NCBI GenBank assembly: GCA_964621525.1
Contig: CAZUMS010000021.1
Span: forward strand, 1 to 64,000
Reading direction: 5' to 3'
DNA: 64,000 nt
Origin: CAZMGV01 sp964621525 [NCBI: uncultured bacterium]
GTDB taxonomy: Bacteria > JAGRBM01
Shown: positions 26,901 to 34,483 of the stretch, piece by piece
Numbering within the stretch: position 1 is the first letter of the stretch
Layout: each line of letters opens with the position of its first letter
The notes under the pieces: generated by a model
What the model was told of the DNA's origin: nothing
Database searches by the model: none
Seen by the model: the letters and a program-made list of their open reading frames with translations, nothing else
Position numbers and translations under genes: made by a program

Positions 26901-29866
26901 ACGGCCGCGAGGTGCGGATCACCTTCACCAGTCCCATCAACCACGATTCCGATTCCGACGGCCTGCAGGACGGCACCGAATTCGGAATCGACACGCCCGA
27001 TTTCCCCGAGGCGACGGACGGCACGTTTTTCAGGCCCGACCTCGACCGCGCCACCACGACCAATCCGAAGAGTCCGGATACCGACAGCGGCGGCAGGTTC
27101 GACGGAGTCGAGGACGGCAACAAGAACGGCCGGTTCGACCCCGGCGAGACGAACCCGCTCGATCCGTCGGATGACACCGATCCGCTTCCTGAGCCCGCCG
27201 ACGATGCGGACGGCGACGGCCTGGCCGACTTCATCGAGAATTCGCTGGGACTGGACCCCTTCGACTGGGATACCGACGACGACGGCATTCCGGACGGTCT
27301 CGAGAACGGCGGCATCAACATGTCCGTCACGCTGGCGACCAGCACGATCGTCACGGTCAATTCGTTCCAGGTGGGCCGGGACGTGGACATCGACGGACTC
27401 ATGAACGGCCTCGATCCCGATTCCGACGGCGACGGAATCCGGGACTCGGTCGAGTGGTGCATCACGGAGGAATTCCTCCTGCTGAACGAAGCCGACGTCA
27501 ACGGCGCCGACGGGATTCCCGACACGGACGCAGGCCAGGACGGGACATGGTGGATGGACAATCCGGATTTCGTACTCGCCCCGGATGACTGCCTGAAGAC
27601 GCACTTCCTGCTGGCCGATACCGACCGGGGCGGCGTGAACGACGGCCTCGAGGACAGTTCGCACGACGGCGTGTTCGATCCGGATGAATCGGATCCGCTC
27701 GACCCCGCCGATGACGGCGGTTTCGGCGGCGTGGACGCCGACGGTGACGGCCTCACCGCCCAGCAGGAGGCGCTGCTCGGAACGAGCGATCTCGATACGG
27801 ATTCGGACGACGACGGCCTCCCGGACGGCCAGGAAGTCCTTGTCTATCTCACCAATCCGAAATCCCCCGACAGCGACGGAGACGGCCTGTTCGACGGCAC
27901 CGAAGCCGGAATCGACACGCCGCTGCCTGCCGTCGGGGCGTACGGCGGCACGGACGTGAGCAAGGGGTTCTTCATCCCCGACGCCGATGCCGGCGCCACG
28001 ACCACCAGCCCGAAACTCTCCGATACCGACGGCGGCGGACGCTCTGACGGAACCGAGGACGCCAGCCGGAACGGCGCGATCGACAGCGGGGAGACGGATC
28101 CGAACGACCCCGCCGACGACGGGACGCTCCAGGACTGCGACGGCGACGGGATCCCGGATCTGGTCGAGGTCAACCTGATCTCCCAGTTCTCCGCGCTTTA
28201 CGGCATCAATCCGGCAATCCTCGCCGGACTCCCCGGCGATGCCGACTTCGACGACGACGGCATCGCTGACGGCCTCGAAAGCTTCGGGGATACCGACGGA
28301 GACAATCTCCCCGGCATCCTGGATCCCGATTCCGACAACGACGGCCTGAAGGACGGCCTGGAAAGCGGTGTGACGATCGCCGTCTTCCCGCCGTTCAGCA
28401 CACCGCCCGGATGCTCCGCTGCCGTTGGCACCAACACCGGATCGCCCAATTTCGTCCTGGACCAGAACCCGCTCACGACGACGGACCGTCTGGTCCAGGA
28501 TACCGATGGCGGCGGTGTCGCCGACGGGGCCGAGGACGCCAACCAGAACGGACGCGTGGACCCCGGCGAAACCGACCCGAAAAACCCGCTGGACGACGGC
28601 GGTCAGTCCGATTCCGACGGCGACGGGCTCTCGGACACCTACGAGCTGGCCGGCGGGCTCAACCCCTTCGATGCGGACACGGACGACGACGGCCTGACCG
28701 ACGGGCGCGAGGCGCTGGTCCTGAACACCAACCCGGCCAGCCGCGATACGGATTCGGACGGCATCCAGGACGGCACCGAGCGGGGTCTTACGGTACCGGA
28801 CTACGCACCCGACACGAACATGACCATCTTCGTGCCCGACCTGCACCCGGCCTCGAAAACGAATGCCCGCGTGCTCGACACGGACGGCGGCGGCCGGAAC
28901 GACGGCCTCGAGGACCTGAACCGGAACGGCCGGGTGGATCCGGGCGAGACGGACCCGCTGAACCCGGCTGACGACGACGCGCCGCTGCCCGGCAACACGG
29001 ACACCGACGGCGACGGCATCACCGACTTTGTCGAAAACCTGCTGCACACTTCCATCTTCGCCGTGGACACCGACGCGGACGGAATCAGCGATTTCATCGA
29101 GGCTGGCGGCCTGCCCACGGTCACGAACGGAAGCCCGACATATCTCCAGGCTCCGAATTCCGACACCGACGCCCTGATCGACGCGCTCGATTTCGATTCC
29201 GACAACGACGGTATCGGCGACGGCTACGAGGACAGGGACTTCGACGGGATCGTGGATCCGGGCGAACTGAATCCGCGCAACCCGGACAGCGACAGCGACG
29301 GCGTGCCGGACATCATCGAGATCGGCGGCCCGGCAAGGGTCACGGCGGCGGACTGGCCGGATTCGGACGAGGACGGGACCATCGACCCCCTCGACGTCGA
29401 TTCCGACAACGACGGCCTGCTGGACGGTAACGAGGACCTGAACAGCGACGGAATCCTCGACGCCACCGAGACGAGCCGCGTGCTTCCCGACACGGACAGC
29501 GACGGCGTCCCGGACAGCATCGAGGCAGGAAACGTCGATACCGACCGGGACGGACTTATCAACGCCCAGGACCCGGACTCCGACGGCGACGGCCTTAAGG
29601 ACGGCGATGAAGACCGGAACGGGAACGGCATTCGCGAAGGGGGCGAGACCGACCCGCTGGTCCCGGACACGGACGAAGGCGGAATCAGCGACGGCGAAGA
29701 GACAACGAAGGGTACCGATCCGCTGAACCCGGCCGACGACGGCGTGAGGCTCGCCGGCTGCAGCGCGGGGGCATCCGATCCGGGGCTCCTCGGCGCGCTC
29801 CTGCTGCTGTCGGCCGCCTCGGCCGTTCGCCTCAGAAAACGACGGGAGGCTAACCCGACACCTTGA
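23927..29866 (+). CDS. Giant Asp-rich TSP3-repeat surface protein with MYXO-CTERM-like tail
   Basis: 1979 residues from the GTG at 23927, which has GAGG seven bases upstream and gives a clean signal peptide (SRRLALACALLATVWAFHAVSQ cut near residue 29); TTG 23882 and GTG 23912 are weaker. The rest is thrombospondin type-3-like calcium-binding repeats: DxDxDG cores spaced with TDGGGxxDGxED, NRNGxxxPGETDP and DTDxDGxxDGxE. Hundreds of Asp suggest a Ca2+-stabilised rod. The C-terminus has a GC pair, a hydrophobic stretch and an RLRKRR tail, matching the MYXO-CTERM surface-anchoring signal. It is coupled by a TTGA overlap to the OmpA-TSP3 gene. Confidence 0.88.
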   Translation: MAGSFQKSRRLALACALLATVWAFHAVSQVVPPDDEDGDTISDIEEGRDLFSGPRDTDNDGTPDYQDLDSDNDTVADILEAGRGDILEPPLNHDEIPEYNDNLPDYIDIDADNDGLHDKDEAWAQGVTKPTLAEQMADPVAARALLADSEKNPWVPTSNVPNPDGILDLFDQDSDNDLIPDFIEAGRDINPFTPPIDTDGDGVPDFRDTDSDGDGTPDVQEWDSDGDLNPNFSDPNDIDGPLGDMDEDLITNLEEGANYTVSPATGYYVLQAGGRLTDSDASPDHLDADSDDDGLSDKTEKGTTSLLAPPVRSRGPSYDPDYITADIDDDGSPDGYDPGPSSLGQIAFTLGLGRLDRDYDDDGISDGLEGAGDVNGNDIIDWLELTGYDKWEADGDARWAWDDPDSDGDGLKDSVEAGLTSWLGDGPGSVLGTKLSAGNFQADSCPADTTNPYKRDTDGGGMDDGLEDLNRNGCFEPELGETDPNNFEDDSLFVDPDEDGLDTGREIQLGLNPDDADSDNDGFLDGEENGRLVVAVTLRNLTQVSQSGEASQNSDIDRDGLVNGKDLDADGDGLSDTLEGCFTEEYLLANPEKFNGPDGLLDLSSNEDGTYWYGNPEFVLAPALCNNTHFLKVDTDGGGTVDGLEDASKDGITNGFETDPLNPLDDPVVDRDLDALAEAFEVSLGISDLDLDSDDDGLSDFNEVRVHRTDPADADTDGDGIFDGTELSVTADRVQFGNPPVDGTDQLKLLFIADLDPFTSTDPLNRDTDGGGAFDGTEDFNRNGLYEPEIGETDPLNPDDDANVVDCDGDGIPDSGELAIGQDVGLTVPQSQQMALDADYDDDGLRDGLEAITDTDGDGLAGIIDPDSDNDGLTDGLEYGITGPVDPPETPPQNCAAAVGTNAFSPNFHVDVDPATTTNMLREDTDGGGKTDGQEDFNRNGQTEDSETDPNDPTDDADGEDRDGDGLRDREELILYFTNPDDPDTDDDGLSDGREVRITFTSPINHDSDSDGLQDGTEFGIDTPDFPEATDGTFFRPDLDRATTTNPKSPDTDSGGRFDGVEDGNKNGRFDPGETNPLDPSDDTDPLPEPADDADGDGLADFIENSLGLDPFDWDTDDDGIPDGLENGGINMSVTLATSTIVTVNSFQVGRDVDIDGLMNGLDPDSDGDGIRDSVEWCITEEFLLLNEADVNGADGIPDTDAGQDGTWWMDNPDFVLAPDDCLKTHFLLADTDRGGVNDGLEDSSHDGVFDPDESDPLDPADDGGFGGVDADGDGLTAQQEALLGTSDLDTDSDDDGLPDGQEVLVYLTNPKSPDSDGDGLFDGTEAGIDTPLPAVGAYGGTDVSKGFFIPDADAGATTTSPKLSDTDGGGRSDGTEDASRNGAIDSGETDPNDPADDGTLQDCDGDGIPDLVEVNLISQFSALYGINPAILAGLPGDADFDDDGIADGLESFGDTDGDNLPGILDPDSDNDGLKDGLESGVTIAVFPPFSTPPGCSAAVGTNTGSPNFVLDQNPLTTTDRLVQDTDGGGVADGAEDANQNGRVDPGETDPKNPLDDGGQSDSDGDGLSDTYELAGGLNPFDADTDDDGLTDGREALVLNTNPASRDTDSDGIQDGTERGLTVPDYAPDTNMTIFVPDLHPASKTNARVLDTDGGGRNDGLEDLNRNGRVDPGETDPLNPADDDAPLPGNTDTDGDGITDFVENLLHTSIFAVDTDADGISDFIEAGGLPTVTNGSPTYLQAPNSDTDALIDALDFDSDNDGIGDGYEDRDFDGIVDPGELNPRNPDSDSDGVPDIIEIGGPARVTAADWPDSDEDGTIDPLDVDSDNDGLLDGNEDLNSDGILDATETSRVLPDTDSDGVPDSIEAGNVDTDRDGLINAQDPDSDGDGLKDGDEDRNGNGIREGGETDPLVPDTDEGGISDGEETTKGTDPLNPADDGVRLAGCSAGASDPGLLGALLLLSAASAVRLRKRREANPTP

Positions 29867-31719
29867 AACGCTTCCGGCCATGCGTCTGGCTCGCGCTTGC
29901 CGTCATCTCCGTCATCCCGGTCGCTCCGCTGAAGGCACAGACACCTTCAGGCGATGCGTCTGTGACCAAACCGGCGGGATCGGGGCACGGACTCCTTGAA
30001 CTTCCCGGCACCTCGCCCCTGGCACCGTGGGAATTCAACGGCTCGCTTTTTTTCAGCTATGCGGGCAGCCCGTCTACCGAGTTCCGCAACCTGAGCGGGA
30101 CGGTGCGGACCCAGTTCGTCGAGAACATCTCCTCGATCCATCTGGGTCTCGCCTATGGGCTCCCGTACAACTTCACGCTGGAAGCCTCCGCCCCGTACCA
30201 TCTGAGCGCGAAGGGACAGGATCTTCTGGGCGCCCGGCACTCCGGCGGAGCCCTCGGCGACACCCGCCTCGGCGTCTCCTGGGCGATCCAGCCGCCGGGC
30301 GAGTATGAAATCCCCGTCACGATCCGGGCGCTTCTCGGGATTCCGACCGGCGACGACAAGCGGCTCCTCGGGGAAAAACTGATGTACTTCGAGCCGCAGC
30401 TCGTGATCGGCTCCAAGATGGCCGGCCTGTGGTGGACCGCCCAGGGCGGACTCCGGTTCCGCAAGCCCAACCAGGTCGGCGAGTTCGAGAACGGCCAGCA
30501 GCTCACCTGGGGAGCGGGCGCCTATACGCCCATTTACAAGCTCCCGGTGGATCTCGGCGCCGAATGGACCGGCGCCGCCAATCTGTCCGGCACCACCGGC
30601 ACGAAGGGCGGCATTACCAGTGTCGTGCGCGGCGAAGCCGTGTTCTGGGCCGGCCTCACGACGTCGCTCGTCGCCTACGTGGGCGCGGACCCGGGCCTCA
30701 AGGGGTTCGGCGCGCCCAAGTACGAGTTCGGCGGCGGCGTCCGCTGGACCTCGAACGGCCGCTGGCGCGACGCCGACAGCGACGGCTTCGACGACGACCG
30801 CGACCAGTGCCAGAAGCAGCCCGAGGACCGCGACGGCTACGAGGATCACGACGGCTGTCCCGAGCCCGACAACGACGGCGACGGCGTGCTCGACGCGAAC
30901 GACAAGTGCCCGACCGAGATGGAAGACCGGGACAATTTCCAGGACGACGACGGCTGCCCGGACACGGACAACGACAACGACGGGCTGCCCGACACCGCCG
31001 ACCAGTGCCCGCTGGATCCGGAGGATGTCGACGGCTGGCAGGACCAGGACGGCTGCCCCGAGCCCGACAACGACAAGGACGGCCTGCTCGACGAGGACGA
31101 CAAGTGCCCGGTCGAGCCGGAAGACCGTGACAGCTTCGAGGATGACGACGGCTGTCCCGATCTGGACAACGACAAGGACGGCATCCCGGACGACAAGGAC
31201 CTCTGTCCGTACGAGTCGGAAGACTTCAACCGGTTCCAGGACGAGGATGGCTGCCCCGAAGGCGGCAAGCCGTACAAACCGCCTCCGCCGCCGCCCCCTC
31301 CGGCGCCGCTCAAGACGCTCGACCTGTTCGACACGGGCGAGGATGACGGCCGTCCGAAGCAGCCGAAACCGGTCTACGGCACGAAGCTGGTCGAATCGCA
31401 GTTCCAGTTCGGACAGGGATCGTCCGAGATCAACGCGGGCCTCAAGGACCTGCTCGACGATGTGCTGATCGTCCTCAGGAGCAACCCCGAGCTCTCGCTC
31501 ACGATCGAGGCGTATGCCGATCCGGAAACGAAACCGGCGGACCGCGAACTGCTGTCCAAGAAGCGGCGCGATGCGGTCAAGGACTATCTCGTTGTCGAGA
31601 AAGGCGTCGATCCCGCCCGCGTGAACGTGGTCGAGATCCCGCAGCCGCAGCTGAAGGGGTCGTCCAAGACCGGAGCTGTCCGGAACCTGCAGCTCTACCT
31701 GAGCCTTGCCCGGCCCTGA
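29863..31719 (+). CDS. OmpA-family protein with TSP3 repeats
   Basis: 618 residues; start TTG at 29863 overlaps the preceding stop. Signal peptide 1-26, then a region of alternating beta strands (about 50-300) that looks like an outer-membrane barrel. Residues about 305-465 hold five or more TSP3-like Ca2+ repeats (DxDxDG with DxCP spacing: DNDGDGVLD, DDDGCPD). A proline stretch follows, then a C-terminal OmpA/MotB peptidoglycan-binding domain (QFQFGQGSSEI to the end). Likely spans the outer membrane and periplasm, and by operon structure may anchor or partner the giant protein. Confidence 0.88.
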   Translation: MKRFRPCVWLALAVISVIPVAPLKAQTPSGDASVTKPAGSGHGLLELPGTSPLAPWEFNGSLFFSYAGSPSTEFRNLSGTVRTQFVENISSIHLGLAYGLPYNFTLEASAPYHLSAKGQDLLGARHSGGALGDTRLGVSWAIQPPGEYEIPVTIRALLGIPTGDDKRLLGEKLMYFEPQLVIGSKMAGLWWTAQGGLRFRKPNQVGEFENGQQLTWGAGAYTPIYKLPVDLGAEWTGAANLSGTTGTKGGITSVVRGEAVFWAGLTTSLVAYVGADPGLKGFGAPKYEFGGGVRWTSNGRWRDADSDGFDDDRDQCQKQPEDRDGYEDHDGCPEPDNDGDGVLDANDKCPTEMEDRDNFQDDDGCPDTDNDNDGLPDTADQCPLDPEDVDGWQDQDGCPEPDNDKDGLLDEDDKCPVEPEDRDSFEDDDGCPDLDNDKDGIPDDKDLCPYESEDFNRFQDEDGCPEGGKPYKPPPPPPPPAPLKTLDLFDTGEDDGRPKQPKPVYGTKLVESQFQFGQGSSEINAGLKDLLDDVLIVLRSNPELSLTIEAYADPETKPADRELLSKKRRDAVKDYLVVEKGVDPARVNVVEIPQPQLKGSSKTGAVRNLQLYLSLARP

Positions 31720-31764
31720 AACCGGGTACCGGAACCCAACGGCCGGAATGCCGCCACGGGCGAA

Positions 31765-34170
31765 TCAGCCCCTGAGCAGCACTTCGGTGACGCCGAAGCC
31801 GCCGGCCTGGGGCACGGCCATCTCGAACCGGGCGACGTAAGGGGATTTCGACAGGTACGCCCTGACCGCCTTCTGCAGGCGGCCGCTCCCGAGCCCGTGG
31901 ATGATCCTCACGCGGTCGGCGTTCTGGGCCATGGCGGTATCCAGAAACTTCTCGACTTCCTTGAGGGCGTCCTCCTCGCGCATGCCGTGGAGGTCCAGCT
32001 CGAGACTGTCCAGCCGGGATTCCATCTTCGCCCCGAGCGGAATGTAGCTTTTGCGGTCCCTGGACGGCGGCGGCGATTTGGCAGGGACCAGCCGGTCGAG
32101 GGTCGTCTGCGTCCGCTGGCCCATGAACTCGATCCAGATCCGTCCTTTCGCGTCCGGCAGCGAATCGATCTTTCCGGTCGTGTCGGAACCCCGGAGCCGC
32201 ACGGCCGTGCCCGGCACCGCCTGCGAGGGATCCAGTTCGGGCTCCCGGTCCCGGTTGCGTTCGAGCGTGTCCGCCTTCGCAGCGGCGGCCTGGGCGCGGT
32301 GCACCGCCGAATCGACCCGCTTCGCCAGCTCAGGCGTCACTTTCTTTTCGTCCTCCGCCTGACGGCGGAGCAGCTTCACAAGACCCCTCAGTTCGCCCAC
32401 CTCGTCGCGGAGGCGGGCGGCCTCGGACGAAAGGCGCCGGCCTTCCTGTGTCTTCAGCTTCTCGATCTCGGCCCGGAGTTCCCGCTCGGTTTTCTCGAGA
32501 TCCTTGCGCTCGTCGATGAGCGAGTTCCGCTCGAGTTCGAGCGTCTGGTTCCGGTGCTCGAGTTCCTCGATCAGCCGGGCGACCTCGCGGCCTGCCTCGC
32601 TGACGAGTGCCCTCGCCCGCTCGACGACACCGGCCGGGAACCCCTGCCGTCCGGCCGCCTCGATGGCGCGCGAATGGCCGGGCGTCCCGGTCCGGACCCT
32701 GAACGTCGGCTTCAGCGTGACCGGATCGAACTCCATGCCCGCGATCAGCCGCCGGCCGCCGTCGGACGGCAGCAGCTTCAGATCTTCGTAGTGGGTGGAG
32801 ATCACCGCCAGAATGCCTTTCGAGGCGAACTCCTCCAGCACCGCCCGGCCCAGAGCCGCGCCCTCCGACGGGTCGGTGCCGTTCATCAGCTCGTCCAGCA
32901 CGGCGAGGGAGCCCGGCCGGGCCTCCTCCAGAATCCGGCGGATCTGGAACAGGTGCCCCGAGAACGTCGAGAGCGCGCCCGTGAGCGTCTGGCTGTCGCC
33001 GATATCGGCGAAAACATCCGGCACGAGCGGAAGCAGGGAACCGGCGGCCGCGGTCACGGGGACGGCCGCTTTCGCCAGCACGGCGGCGAGTCCCACCGCC
33101 TTGAGGAGCACGGTCTTGCCGCCCGTGTTGGGTCCGCTGACGATCACGCTGGCGCAGCCCGCGCCGATCTCGATGTCGTTCGGCACGCAGGCGGCGCCCT
33201 GTGCCCTGAGCAGCGGGTGACAGAGGCCCCGAAGCCGGTACCGGAAATCGCCCGGCGGCGCGAGTTCAGGCACCGACCCACCGGTCTTCACGGCGAACCG
33301 GACCCGGGCCAGAACCGTGTCGGTCTCGATGAGGACCCCGGCGTTGGAACGGATGCGGCCGGCCTCGGCGGCGGCCATGTCCGTGAGGTCGCGCCGGATC
33401 CGGAGCTCTTCGCGGGCCAGGTCGGCGAACGCCGTTTTCAGCTTGTTGTTCGCCTCGATCATCTCCTGCGGCTCGATGAACACGGTCGCGCCGGTACTGG
33501 AGTTGTCGTGGACGATTCCCTGGATCTGCGCCTGCGCCCCGGCCTTGAGGGGCACGACGAACCGGTTTTCGCGGATCGTGTAGAAGTCGTCCTGCAGGAA
33601 CGGCTGGAACTTCTCGGACTTGAGTATCTCCTGGAGCCTCGACCGGATTCCCTGCGAACGGCGGTCCACTTCCTCCCGGAGCCGCCCGAGTTCGACCGAT
33701 GCGGTGCTCTTCAGGCTGCCGTCCCGCTCGACGGCCATATCCAGCGCGTCGTGCAGAGAGTCGAGCGGATCGAGCCGCTTCAGCCACGGCGCAAGGGCCG
33801 GACGGTCCACACTGTAGTGCTCCAGCACCCGGTGAAAGCTCCGGGCGGCGGACACCAGACTGGACAGGTCGCGCAGTTCGGGCCCTTCCAGTACCGATCC
33901 GCGCTCGGCACGGGCCAGAACCGGTTCCGGATCCACCAGATCGGCAAGACCGGGCCAGGCGGAGAGCCGTTCCATCTCCGCCGCGGCGGTCACGAGTGCG
34001 TACACCCGCTCAACTTCGGCCCGTTCCAGAACCGGCTCCAGGGCTGAAAGCCGTTCAGCTGCCGGTGCACTCTGCGCCAGGCCGGCGAGAACAACCCGGA
34101 CGGCGGGCCACTCGAGACACTCGAGAGAAAACCGGACGGCGGCGCTGACGGATGGGTTCGGAGCGGTCAT
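31765..34170 (-). CDS. mutS2: Endonuclease MutS2
   Basis: 801 residues from the ATG at 34170 (an earlier TTG at 34182 exists). MutS core: Walker A GPNTGGKTVLLK (about 330-345), Walker B LAVLDELMNGTDP, and a long coiled-coil (about 500-620). The C-terminal Smr endonuclease domain is complete, with LDLHGMREEDA and RIIHGLGSGRLQ. MutS2 acts on branched DNA and in ribosome rescue, not mismatch repair. The MutS N-terminal mismatch-recognition domain is absent as expected. It is divergent from the transglycosylase gene. Confidence 0.95.
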   Translation of the reverse strand: MTAPNPSVSAAVRFSLECLEWPAVRVVLAGLAQSAPAAERLSALEPVLERAEVERVYALVTAAAEMERLSAWPGLADLVDPEPVLARAERGSVLEGPELRDLSSLVSAARSFHRVLEHYSVDRPALAPWLKRLDPLDSLHDALDMAVERDGSLKSTASVELGRLREEVDRRSQGIRSRLQEILKSEKFQPFLQDDFYTIRENRFVVPLKAGAQAQIQGIVHDNSSTGATVFIEPQEMIEANNKLKTAFADLAREELRIRRDLTDMAAAEAGRIRSNAGVLIETDTVLARVRFAVKTGGSVPELAPPGDFRYRLRGLCHPLLRAQGAACVPNDIEIGAGCASVIVSGPNTGGKTVLLKAVGLAAVLAKAAVPVTAAAGSLLPLVPDVFADIGDSQTLTGALSTFSGHLFQIRRILEEARPGSLAVLDELMNGTDPSEGAALGRAVLEEFASKGILAVISTHYEDLKLLPSDGGRRLIAGMEFDPVTLKPTFRVRTGTPGHSRAIEAAGRQGFPAGVVERARALVSEAGREVARLIEELEHRNQTLELERNSLIDERKDLEKTERELRAEIEKLKTQEGRRLSSEAARLRDEVGELRGLVKLLRRQAEDEKKVTPELAKRVDSAVHRAQAAAAKADTLERNRDREPELDPSQAVPGTAVRLRGSDTTGKIDSLPDAKGRIWIEFMGQRTQTTLDRLVPAKSPPPSRDRKSYIPLGAKMESRLDSLELDLHGMREEDALKEVEKFLDTAMAQNADRVRIIHGLGSGRLQKAVRAYLSKSPYVARFEMAVPQAGGFGVTEVLLRG

Positions 34171-34182
34171 GAAGTGCTGCAA

Positions 34183-34483
34183 GTACCCGAATTAAATAAG
34201 ACTTATGTCTCTCCGTTAACCGTAAAACACCGGTAAAACCAGTTGACCCTTCGGACCATGATGGCCAGAATACCGGTGTCGATACCCGGTTGGGGACTTC
34301 CCACGTCGTCCCCTGGAAACGCGGCTCGTTTACTGTGGTGGTAAACGCCGGGTCGGGAACTTTCAGGCGGCGAAACTCGCCGTTCTGAGGACATTCCGGG
34401 TGCTTCGCCGGTCTTTCGGGACCGGGGATGCCACCGCAGGAATTCAGTAGGTGCAGGCAGTTTCGGAGGTCCTTGGCAGTTCC
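34183..34483. other. Divergent intergenic region
   Basis: About 300 bases between mutS2 and the transglycosylase gene. AT-richer just 5' of mutS2 (TAAATAAGACTTATG). No clear promoter pair, riboswitch or repeat seen. Confidence 0.4.

Noticed and set aside
26639-29881. Long minus-strand open frame (about 1080 codons) opposite the giant TSP3 gene
   Set aside because: It is a shadow of the DxDxDG-repeat coding: the periodic GAC/GAT codons read as Val/Ile on the other strand. It has no family features.
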